NCBI GenBank assembly: GCA_960531495.1
Contig: OY482862.1
Location: 1,570,378 to 1,634,377, forward strand
Direction: 5' to 3'
Length of the DNA stretch: 64,000 bases
DNA from: Zeus faber
Taxonomy: Eukaryota; Chordata; Actinopteri; Zeiformes; Zeidae
Of the stretch, positions 56,064 to 64,000 are shown piece after piece. Position numbers and translations under genes: made by a program. Below the pieces are notes generated by a model. It made no database searches. It was not told the origin of the DNA and saw nothing but the letters and a program-made list of their open reading frames with translations. How positions within the stretch are numbered: the first letter of the stretch is position 1; each line of letters opens with the position of its first letter.

Positions 56064-57722
56064 CTAATGGGGTCCTCTGAGGTCAGGTGCAGGCATGGGT
56101 CGACCCGTGAGCATTTCGTGCGGAGTTAAATGTGTCATTCTGTTAGTTTGCATGCGATAACTCATTAGTGCTAATGGGAGTGCATCTACCCAGTTCAATT
56201 TAGCACTTGCACAAATTTTGTTAATTTTTGTCTTGATTGTTCCATTCACTCTTTCCACCATTCCTTGTGATTGAGGGTGAAACACACAACCCAATCTTTG
56301 TTTGATATGTAATTGCTGTATTACTTGTTTAACAGTTTTTTGGATAAACGCAGAGCCGTTGTCTGAGCTTATTTCTGTTGGAATTCCACACCTTGGCATG
56401 ACCTCCCTGGTCAAAAATTTGATTACTGTAGCCGCACTCTGATCTTTTGATGGGCCTGCCTCCACCCATCTGCTAAATCTGTCAATGACTACAAGCATGT
56501 ATCTTTTCCCATTTACTTTTTTGATCATGTCCACATAGTCTAAGACTAGATGTCTGAATGGTCCCTCTGGTCTTGGAATGTGTCCCAATGGGGTGGTGAT
56601 TGTTTTTCTTACATTATTTTTCGCACATACTTCACATTCATTGAGCTGATTTTCAACCATTGTTTGCAAGTATGGTGACCAAAAACCTTGTTTTCTGATT
56701 CTCCTTACTACTTCCCCCCTTGCGCAATGGTCAAAACCATGCGCATTAGTGATAAGCAATCCCAACAACGCGGTCGGTGCCACTAACATCCCGTCATGAG
56801 TTCTCCATAACCCAGTTGGAGTGCGCACCGCACCCCTCTTCAGCCACATGTTTTGCTCATAGACACAAGCCTTCTCTTGCATGCGGACAACATCATCTTC
56901 AGTAGGTGAAGCCACAGGCATAGTCAACACTGCCTGAATCAAAACACAACTGTTAGAGGCTCTCTTGGCCGCCTCATCTGCAGCACTGTTTCCTTTTGTG
57001 ACATAGTCATTTCCTTTCTTGTGTGCCTGACATTTGATTATCACCACTTGCTTAGGTAGCAACAATGCCAACATCAGTTCCACAATCTGATCACAATGCA
57101 GGCAGGCAGCTGTAAGAGCTATCAATTCAGCCACCTGTGCTGAACATGGTTGTTTACAATAAGAACTTTGAATGACAACGAAAGTTCTATCCGGGTTTTG
57201 TCGTACTACTGCAAATCCTGCATGGTTACCCAAATGATCTCTGTAGCACGAACCGTCTACAAACAACTCCTCCTCAGCCCCAATTAGTGGTGTTGACAAC
57301 AAATCAGGCCTTGACTTGGTTAACATCAGAGAATCGGTCACACAATCGTGTGACGTCCCTTCAAAATCATGCAGAAATTTGTCTGCTGGGTTCACCGTTG
57401 AACACCTTCTGATGGTAACATCGGGGAACGTAAGCAAGGTCAAATATTCCAACAACCTCGAGTTTGTCAACACAAATTTCCCCTGTTCAATCAGTTCAGT
57501 AACTTTATGATGTGTAAAAATAGTTACCGGATATCCCATCGTGATGGACGAAGCTTTGTCATAAGCATACTGTACCGTAGCTAATCCCTGATAACAGGGT
57601 GGGTAGCCTTGTGCTACTGTATCCAATTTTGAGCTATAATATGCTATGGGTTGATTTCGCCTCCCACTGCAGGATTCTTGCATTAGTATTGCTGATGCGT
57701 ACCCCTGACTCCTATTTGCTAC
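56064..57722 (-). pseudogene. pol: Pol, RNase H and integrase
   Basis: A 539-residue frame carries the connection domain, RNase H (LFVDGSCY first Asp, AELIALTAA with Glu, CQAHKKGNDYVTKGNSAADE end) and integrase. The RNase H segment that should hold the third acid (TDS motif) is missing in frame between TAACLHCDQ and IVELMLALLL. Integrase has the HHCC finger (ending CEVCAKN) and all three DDE blocks: LDYVDMI, SSDNGSAFI and MVERVNGTIK. The frame ends at an in-frame TAG (56064-56066) after the core. Confidence 0.9.
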
Positions 57723-58570
57723 TTACAATAGGAATGGTTTTGTATAGTCTGGAGTTGCCAATGCACTTGCTCCCTGAAGTTCTCGTTTGATGCTTTCAAA
57801 CGCTGCCAATGCATCTGCATCCCACATAAGTTTAGCTTGAAGGTTAGTTGTTCCTACGTTCTTCATTATTGCTCTTAATGGTGCAGTTTTAAGGGCATAG
57901 TCCTCTATCCAAACTGAACTAAACCCTGTCATCCCCAGAAATGTCATCATTTGTCGTACCGTGTCTGGTTTAGGTGCTTTGCTAATCCCCTCGAGCTGAT
58001 TGGGTGCTATGGCTTTAGTTTGGTGTGCGATCAGCCTCCCCAAGTATTCGACATCTGTCTGGCAGTATTGTAATTTGTTCCGGAACACCTTGTGCCCCCC
58101 TATTGCCAATCGTGTTAATACAGCCATGGAGTCCTCATGACACTGTTCCAATGTAGGAGAACATATCAGGAGATCGTCCACATACTGTATCAGTGTACCA
58201 TGTAGTACCAGTTCGTTCAAATCACTTTTCAACACCTGATTAAACAAATGTGAAGAATGTTTAAACCCCTGTGGCATTCTTGTATAAGTGTATTGTTTAC
58301 CTTTATACGTAAATGCGAACAAATGTCTGCTTTCTTCTGCAAGAGATACACTGAAAAATGCACCACATAAATCAATCACTGTGAAATACTTGGCATCAGG
58401 AGGAACATTGGTCAACATCGTGTGTGGATTTGGAACTCCGGCCTGCATGTCCTCAACAACGTCATTGACAGCTCGCAAATCATGCACCAACCGCCATTTT
58501 TGTTTATCTGCATTTAGCACAGGAAGCAAAGGAGTGTTACAGTTACTTTTTGTCATATTCTCGCTGTCCC
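57723..58570 (-). pseudogene. pol: Pol, reverse transcriptase
   Basis: RT sequence starts abruptly at TPLLPVLN, so protease and the first part of RT are deleted together with nucleocapsid. Conserved blocks follow: WRLVHDLRAVND, FTVIDLCGAFFSV (first catalytic Asp), YTYTRMPQGFKHS and QYVDDLLI (YVDD at plus coordinates 58175-58186, intact). Then come the thumb/connection (VEYLGRLIAHQTKAI, MMTFLGMTGF). An in-frame TAA at 57723-57725 ends the frame before RNase H. Fish ERV of gamma/epsilon type is the best fit. Confidence 0.9.
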
Positions 58571-58668
58571 CTATATTGGGTCTGTGTGTTCCCACCCCTT
58601 GGATTCCCACTATTCTGCGTATAAACATTAACCACAGGTGGGGTGAGTGACCCTTGGCTCTGAGGCTG

Positions 58669-59493
58669 TCATGCCGGGGGGGGAAATGTCTGTTGAAGAG
58701 GTTGGATCTGTGGCGGGGCCTGTTGGACGTTTTGCATTGTTGCAACATCTGGTTTCACAACAACCGCCTGCTTTTTCTTTTCTTTCTTCGTGAGTTCTTC
58801 TAGCTGAAGCTGAGTCAGCTTTCTCTGCACCTCTTTGCTTTGTTCTTGAATCTTCTGTTCGTTTTGTCGATATCTCTCCACTGCGTGGACCAGATGATCG
58901 CTGAACTCTTTATGGGGCATTGATGAGGTCAGTCCCACCACATCTCCTAGCTTGCTTTTGACCGGGTCAGGCAATGCTTCTACTATGGCATTTCTGAACA
59001 GGATCGAGACCAATCCATCATTTTCTGGATCTTTCTCTGTCTCCAATTGCCACCTCCTAACTTGGTTCTGCAGTAATGTTGCAGGGTTCTCTTTGTCGCC
59101 TATTGTGTGACCCCTCAGGATCCTGTGGTCTATACAGACTGGGTACTCGCATCTGAGTGCTGTCCAAGTTCTTTGTCTATAAGCGTCAAATGTGGTTCCA
59201 TCAGAGGCCTCGTCCAGCGGTTGGCTCAAACCCCTGTTTGTTAGTACGCTCTTCATCTTCTCTATCCCCAACACTCTGGCCAACAAAGCTTTCAGATCAC
59301 CCACCGCCATTATATTCCCTATGGTGTTTTCCTCAAACATCCCTATCCACTTGGCAGCCCCTTTGTTAATATTAGGTAACTTTTTTACCAATCCTTCCAA
59401 ATCTTGGGACCCCCATGGGATATATTGGGCTTGTTGTCCTTTTACAAGGATAGGATATACTCCTGAATAAGTCTTAGGTGCTCTTTTCTTTCT
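58669..59493 (-). pseudogene. gag: Gag, capsid part
   Basis: In the frame of the preceding part, the sequence reads YPILVKGQQAQYIPW, the start of a gammaretrovirus-like capsid (p30 family). Helical capsid sequence follows (FDAYRQRTWTALRCEYPVCI, then LLQNQVRRWQLETEKDPEN). The end is a charged, coiled-coil-like stretch (EQKIQEQSKEVQRKLTQLQL) and a Gln/Pro-rich tail up to an in-frame TGA. A short remnant of the same frame continues to about 58570. The Cys-His nucleocapsid box is not present. Confidence 0.85.
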
Positions 59494-60213
59494 TTACGAT
59501 CTCCTAAGTTCCTCTTGCAAGTCGAACGCTAGGGGAACTTGCGCTGATATACTGCTGCTGGGCTCGGCCCCCTCCCTTTCTTTCCCTGGTGTCCCACTGA
59601 AGCTCTCTCCATCATGGCTGCACTCCACTGTCATCTCCATCTGGCTGTCTTTTAACCTTCTTCCTCTATTACCCCCCTCGTCTCCATCACTATCACTACC
59701 GCTATCACTACTCCACTCATTGGCTGTCCTTCTGAGGCCTTTATAACAGTCCATCTGTAAGGGTGGTCCTCTCCCTCTCTGTGTTCTACAAGCCTTATCC
59801 CTCTCTTTATCCAGCTGAACCTCCCCTTTAACCTCCACCGTGCCTGTTATCATTGGGTACTGTCCTGTGTTATATGGAGGTGGCTGAACCTTTTCAACTT
59901 CCTCAACTCCACTCAACATTTCCCTAGCTGTTCTTTCTCTCTGCCTCCATTTCGTCACTACTTTTTGGAACATTGCTAAAATTATCCTCTCTCTTTCTCT
60001 TTTCTCAATCGCTTTTTTCCCGGTTTTATTTATTTTGTGATTCTTCATCATCACCTCCATTTCGTCACACACCGTTGCATCAAATGTTCCTCCCTCTGGC
60101 CACTTTGTTCCCAATTTGGCAGTCCTCTTACCCCATTTGGCTGAGATTTTTATTATCTCCTCTTTATTTAAAGGGTTTTTTTTAGTCAATATTTCTACGG
60201 ATGTAGGGGCCAT
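59494..60213 (-). pseudogene. gag: Gag, matrix and late-domain part
   Basis: The frame starts with MAPTSVEI at 60213 and runs 239 residues to an in-frame TAA. Residues 66-97 are strongly basic. PPPY at residues 111-114 is a classical late-budding motif that recruits NEDD4-type ubiquitin ligases. Residues about 165-190 are acidic and Ser-rich (EWSSDSGSDSDGDE). Gag forms the virus particle. The same reading frame carries on after the stop as capsid, so the stop is a later mutation. No ordinary N-terminal myristoylation Gly is seen at position 2 (it is Ala). Confidence 0.85.
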
Positions 60214-60879
60214 GATACTTAATAGTGTATGTAGCTATTAATTATCTAGTTTTATTCTGTTGTTATTCACTACAGTTTACGTTCACGACTTTTCCTCTGT
60301 CTTCTCCAAGTGAATGTAAAGCTGCTCTACTCCCACTTTTTCTGATTCCTGTCTTCTCCTCTAGCCTCGTTTTTTTCCTTTTTTTTCTTTTCTGACTTGC
60401 GGCTCCCCCGGAGCTGCTCGACCCCCACCTTTTCTCTTTCTCTTCTCCTCCTCTCTAACCCCTGCTCTCTACAGGCTTCCCAAGCCACTCTGCTCGACCC
60501 TATTATCAGAAATGTATTTTAGGTTAGTTGTTGATTACAATACCTTATCTTCACCTATATCTCTATCTATTACTTCTAGAACTCCTACTCTCAGCTAATT
60601 AACTACAATAGACGAAGACAAACACAATTCTCTGACTATGCAGACCCTTTCTCTCTTGAAAGGCGGTATCCCAGATTTACCAACACATAACAAAGCTGTG
60701 ACCAAGCTCAACACAAAATAACTCTTCCGACCAACTGAGCTCTCTCGTCAGAGGGAGTATCCCAGATTTTTAAACTTTAAAACAAACTTAAAATGGATAA
60801 TCACATGACTGATAAGCCTCTGAGCACTGTCCCTATGCTTTTAATGGACTTTCTATTTGATTACCCGTAGACAAAATTA
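60214..60879 (-). other. Proviral leader between tandem repeats and gag
   Basis: Non-coding on the sense strand, purine-rich on the minus strand. The phrase 'tatcccagattt' (plus) occurs twice (60668, 60749). An RNA packaging signal would be expected in this part of a retrovirus, but none can be identified by eye. Confidence 0.5.
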
Positions 60880-61655
60880 AAGAGATCTATACAGGACGTC
60901 TCTAACCTGCTTACCAAAAATAGATCTTATACAGGATGTCTCTAACCTGCTTACCATAAACAAAAGAGATCTATACAGGACGTCTCTAACCTGCTTAGCA
61001 AAAATAGATCTTATACAGGACGTCTCTAACCTGCTTACCATAAACAAAAGAGATCTATACAAGGACGTCTCTAACCTGCTTACCAAAAATAGATCTATAC
61101 AGGACGTCTCTAACCTGTTTACCAGAAATAAAAGAGATCTATACAGGACGTCTCTAACCTGCTTACCAAAAATAGATCTATACAGGACGTCTCTAACCTG
61201 CTTACCAGAAATAAAAGAGATCTATACAGGACGTCTCTAACCTGCTTACCAAAAATAGATCTATACAGGACGTCTCTAACCTGTTTACCAGAAATAAAAG
61301 AGATCTATACAGGACGTCTCTAACCTGCTTACCAAAAATAGATCTATACAGGACGTCTCTAACCTGCTTACCAGAAATAAAAGAGATCTATACAGGACAT
61401 CTCTAACCTGCTTACCAAAAATAGATCTTATACAGGACGTCTCTAACCTGCTTACCATAAACAAAAGAGATCTATACAGGACGTCTCTAACCTGCTTACC
61501 AAAAATAGATCTATACAGGACGTCTCTAACCTGCTTACCAGAAATAAAAGAAATCTATACAGGCCGTCTCTACCCTGCTTACCAAAAATAGATCTTATAC
61601 AGGACGTCACTAACCTGCTTACCAGAAATAAAAGAGATCTATCAGGACGTTTCCA
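60880..61655 (-). repeat. Two-level tandem repeat in the proviral leader
   Basis: About 18 monomers built on 'aggacgtctctaacctgctt' alternate between a shorter form (about 39 bp, 'accaaaaatagatctat') and a longer form (about 44 bp, 'accagaaataaaagagatct' or 'accataaacaaaagagatct'). This gives a dimer period of about 83 bp. On the sense (minus) strand nearly every monomer contains TGGTAAGCAGG, which resembles a splice donor. The frames read across it are repeat artefacts. Confidence 0.95.
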
Positions 61656-61799
61656 CACTCCGCTACAATGTGTATATGTCACAGAGCGTTGTGTGTGCAT
61701 GCATGCGTCAAATTCATTCCAAGCCACTCTCTTTCTCTCTCCTCCTTCTTTAACATATATGCTTTTGGTTCTTTTTGGAGAGACACAATACTTACCACC

Positions 61800-61868
61800 G
61801 GGCGTGAGAATCGGGCAGACAATGATCACACAAATTTACTCAATTAATAAGTAAGAACAATGCTTACC
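61800..61868 (-). promoter_or_regulatory. Two splice-donor-like sites in the proviral leader
   Basis: On the minus strand AAG|GTAAGC occurs at 61868/61867 and GTG|GTAAGTAT near 61795-61805. Both fit the vertebrate 5' splice-site consensus and lie where retroviruses keep their major donor. Confidence 0.5.
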
Positions 61869-61906
61869 TTTTCAAGTTGGGTGGCCACCCGTTTTTGTGT
61901 GACCAT
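61868..61906 (-). CDS. Short leader reading frame ending at a splice donor
   Basis: In the proviral leader an ATG in strong context (GGCCATGG) opens 13 codons that run exactly to a consensus splice donor (AAG|GTAAGC at 61868/61867). If not spliced, it reads seven more codons to a stop at about 61846. Some complex fish retroviruses, such as snakehead retrovirus, have a short leader peptide spliced onto a downstream gene. This might be the equivalent, but no acceptor can be proven and env is gone. Confidence 0.4.
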
Positions 61907-61955
61907 GGCCGGTCCCCGACCCACAGCCCAGCAGCCGGTGGGTCCCTGTTCTTCA

Positions 61956-61973
61956 ATCCTGCCGAAAACGCCA
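61956..61973 (-). other. Putative primer-binding site of the provirus
   Basis: Four bases after the LTR end the minus strand reads TGGCGTTTTCGGCAGGA. The TGG start and position fit a primer-binding site, but I cannot match it to a particular tRNA. Confidence 0.5.
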
Positions 61974-61977
61974 AATA

Positions 61978-62493
61978 TGTAGTGGAAAAAACGCATCTAA
62001 CACTTAAACTGAAGAAGAGAGGTTCGAGAGAGTCGAGGTCTGAAGATATATGACTTTATTATCACTTGCAAGAAGTGACAACAGAATCTGAGTTGGTTTG
62101 GCAAAGAACTCCCTAGCCGCTCACGGACTCCTTCTTTTAAACTCTTTCTGTTGGTCCAGAATGTACATCTGTTTCCTCAATAAGGATCCCTTCCTTCCTC
62201 CTACACGATCAATAGTACAAAGAACCCGTTTGTCTGCATTCTTTGACGTTAGTTACATTAGCAAACCTTCACATGTCATATGGCCATATTCCAGAGGGGA
62301 TGTTTGCATCAACAGACCCCCCCATGTCACATGGCTCACGGCCAACAAAGCACCCATTCATGTCTTTGCTGACCCCTGTTTCACGCACACTTACTTCATT
62401 CATATAGCATATGGGCAAGATAATGAATGTTCTTTCTTATTTAATGGTAGAATATAATGAACATATTTCTTTTAAATGTACTAGTAAATTTCT
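61978..62493 (-). repeat. 5' LTR of the provirus
   Basis: On the minus strand the LTR ends in ...CCACTACA at 61978. A polyadenylation signal AATAAA lies at plus coordinates 62055-62060. I count about seven substitutions and one length difference from the other LTR. Confidence 0.93.
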
Positions 62494-63560
62494 AGAAAAA
62501 AAAAAAGTAGAGTGTCCAAGACATACGCCGCAGATCTGATGACACAACCACAAGGTCGATTATCGATCTTTAACCTAAGGTGGTCTGGTACCACGTACAC
62601 TTAAGAGCCACCCTATGCTCGAACATGGTATTAGTTAAGACCAATCCATGACTAGCACAGAAGTCCAATAGCAAAGCACCACTCGGATTCAGATCAGGCA
62701 GGCTGTTCTTCCCAATCAACGCCTTCCAAGTTTCTCCATCATTGCCCACGTGTGCACTGAAGTCTCCCAGTAGAACTATAGAGTCCCTAGACGGAGCCCC
62801 TTCCAGGATGCTACCCAGAGACTCCAAGAAGGCCGAATACTCTGAACTGGTGTTCGGTGCATAAACACACACAACAGTCAGAGCTTTCCACTTAGCAACT
62901 TGTAGTCGCATAGAGGCAACCCTCTCGTTCACTGGGAATCCCCACATCCCCACACCTGCCCAGCGCCTCTCACCCTGGGCGACTCCGAAAAAGGAGAGAG
63001 TCCAGCCCCTCTCCAGGAGTTTGGTTCCAGAGCCAGTGCTGTGCGTAGAGGTGAGCCCAACTATATCTAGTTGGTAACGCTCTACCTCCCGCACCAGCTC
63101 CAGCTCCTTCCCCGACAGAGAGGTGACATTCCACATCCCTAGAACTAGTCTACGATGCCAAGGATCAGCAGGCCCAGGCCTCGCCTTTGCCCGCCGCCCG
63201 GTTGACATTGCACCCGACCCCAACGGCTATCCCTGCAGGTGGTGGGTCCACAGGGTGGCGGCTCCATGGTATTTCTTCGGGCTGTGCCTGGTCGAGCCCC
63301 ATGGGTCCAGGGCCGGCCACCAGATGCTCGCCGGCGAGCTCCCCACCCAGGTCTGGCTCCAGGAGGGGGCCCTGTTTTCCCTATTCTGGGCGAGGTAACA
63401 TATTGCCGTGATTGTCAATGCATTAGGGTCCTTTGAATCGCTCTTTATCTGGTCCCTCCCCTGGGAACACTCTGCCTTGGGAGACCCTACCAGGGGCTAA
63501 TGCCCCAACAACACAGCTCCCAGGGTCACAGGGACACACAAACCCCTCCACCGCGGTAAG
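62494..63560 (-). mobile_element. LINE F, 5' part (right of the provirus)
   Basis: The minus strand holds a GC-rich 5' UTR (63560-63224, with phrases such as 'ctgggagctgtgttgttggg' and 'tagggtctcccaaggcag') and the endonuclease. It meets the provirus at 62494 after a run of 11 A/T next to the LTR. Together with 54503-54994 it forms a single LINE copy split by the provirus. Confidence 0.85.
62570..63223 (-). pseudogene. LINE F AP-type endonuclease
   Basis: A 217-residue frame reads [60 protein letters not shown] (Y of the active site), [20 protein letters not shown] (Asp) and [20 protein letters not shown], ending in TWYQTTLG. The final DH pair is found on the other side of the provirus (STDHHLV). 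The usual Glu after QE.. reads LTSTH here, as in related fish elements. Confidence 0.85.
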
Positions 63561-63648
63561 GTGGCGATTCCTCGCGGGGTAAATACAGCTTAATAAATAA
63601 CCTTTTTGGACAAAAGTTAAAAGTATATCCAGGCACCACTACATCACT

Positions 63649-63798
<150 letters not shown>

Positions 63799-63835
63799 GT
63801 GTATATATACATATATATCTCTTGCGTGGACGTCA

Positions 63836-63858
63836 GGCAGGCAGGCAGGCAGGCGGGG
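63836..63858. repeat. (GGCA)n microsatellite
   Basis: Five GGCA units next to the GT tract. Confidence 0.9.
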
Positions 63859-64000
63859 GCGAGATGATTCTGGGACACAGAGAGACGGGTTAGCATTAGC
63901 TAAAGGAAAGAACACAAGGATTTCGCAGAGAATAGGTAGGCCTGAAACATGTACTACCACTGAGGTGAAGCAACAATCTTACAATGGGGGGGGGGGGGGG
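63859..64000. other. Non-coding DNA ending in a 15-G run at the window edge
   Basis: Positions 63986-64000 are all G and reach the end of the window, so the true length is unknown. Nothing else recognised. Confidence 0.8.

Larger units (their letters stand above)
54995..62493 (-). mobile_element. Endogenous retrovirus, defective provirus, minus strand
   Basis: Two LTRs of about 517 bp in the same orientation flank 6.5 kb containing, on the minus strand, a leader with tandem repeats, gag, RT, RNase H and integrase. Pol type and a PPPY-bearing Gag suggest a gamma/epsilon-like (class I) fish retrovirus. It is defective: in-frame stops in gag (59494-59496, 58669-58671) and pol (57723-57725, 56064-56066), a deletion removing nucleocapsid, protease and the RT start, a gap inside RNase H, and no env. 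It lies inside LINE F. I see no clean short target duplication (left flank ends acag, right flank begins agaa). Confidence 0.93.

Noticed and set aside
60877-61086. Open frames across the proviral tandem repeat
   Set aside because: They are repeat artefacts (MVSRLETS-type units) upstream of gag and broken by monomer length changes.
60880-61655. Regular repeats considered as a CRISPR array
   Set aside because: The monomers are contiguous variants of each other without unique spacers, and they lie in a retroviral leader in a vertebrate genome.
54995-62493. Possibility that the provirus is functional
   Set aside because: Multiple stops in gag and pol, loss of protease, nucleocapsid and env, and a missing RNase H catalytic segment rule it out.

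Overview
The window looks like non-coding DNA from a teleost fish chromosome. The evidence is the repeat content: Tc1-like transposons, hAT-like ends, L2-type LINE/SINE tails, Gypsy elements with the pol order of the deuterostome Gmr1 group, a retrovirus-like provirus with a PPPY-bearing Gag, and very long (AC)n and (GATA)n microsatellites. I cannot name the species. I find no convincing host protein-coding exon, tRNA or rRNA gene. Almost every long reading frame is a transposon remnant or a microsatellite artefact.

Layout. 1-4.7 kb: AT-rich DNA, a (TG)/(G)/(CA) microsatellite and a 21-bp-arm perfect hairpin. 4.7-12 kb: an integrase fragment split by a SINE, a 0.4-kb repeat present twice (5.1 and 8.7 kb), and two Gmr1-like Gypsy copies on opposite strands. 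12-15 kb: a conventional Gypsy element (protease then RT) broken by a LINE tail inserted next to its YIDD motif and followed by a Tc1 scrap. 15-21.8 kb: LTR-like debris and two more Gmr1-like remnants. 21.8-25.6 kb: a decayed minus-strand LINE split by hAT-like DNA, then a 313-bp GATA array. 25.6-38 kb: mostly unique AT-rich DNA with DNA-transposon debris, a SINE, a dead Tc1 copy and several TAAT-rich stretches that resemble conserved non-coding elements. 38.3-41.4 kb: a DNA transposon with inverted ends that holds a minisatellite into which an RTE-type LINE inserted with a 10-bp target duplication. 41.4-54.5 kb: long microsatellites, LINE tails, a TA-flanked MITE and more candidate regulatory DNA. 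54.5-63.6 kb: a minus-strand LINE split by a 7.5-kb minus-strand endogenous retrovirus. The provirus has nearly identical LTRs but is defective: stops in gag and pol, no protease, no env and a hole in RNase H. 63.6-64 kb: microsatellites, ending in a G run at the window edge.

Nothing here works as a host pathway. The window is a record of layered insertion. The observations most worth a second look are the integrase-before-RT Gypsy copies, the two-level tandem repeat in the proviral leader whose monomers carry a splice-donor-like motif, a short leader reading frame that ends exactly at a strong splice donor, a set of perfect short-spacer inverted repeats (two of them replacing transposon coding sequence) that look like template-switch scars, the shared SINE/LINE 3' tail, and the candidate regulatory blocks. 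All identifications are by eye, without database searches.
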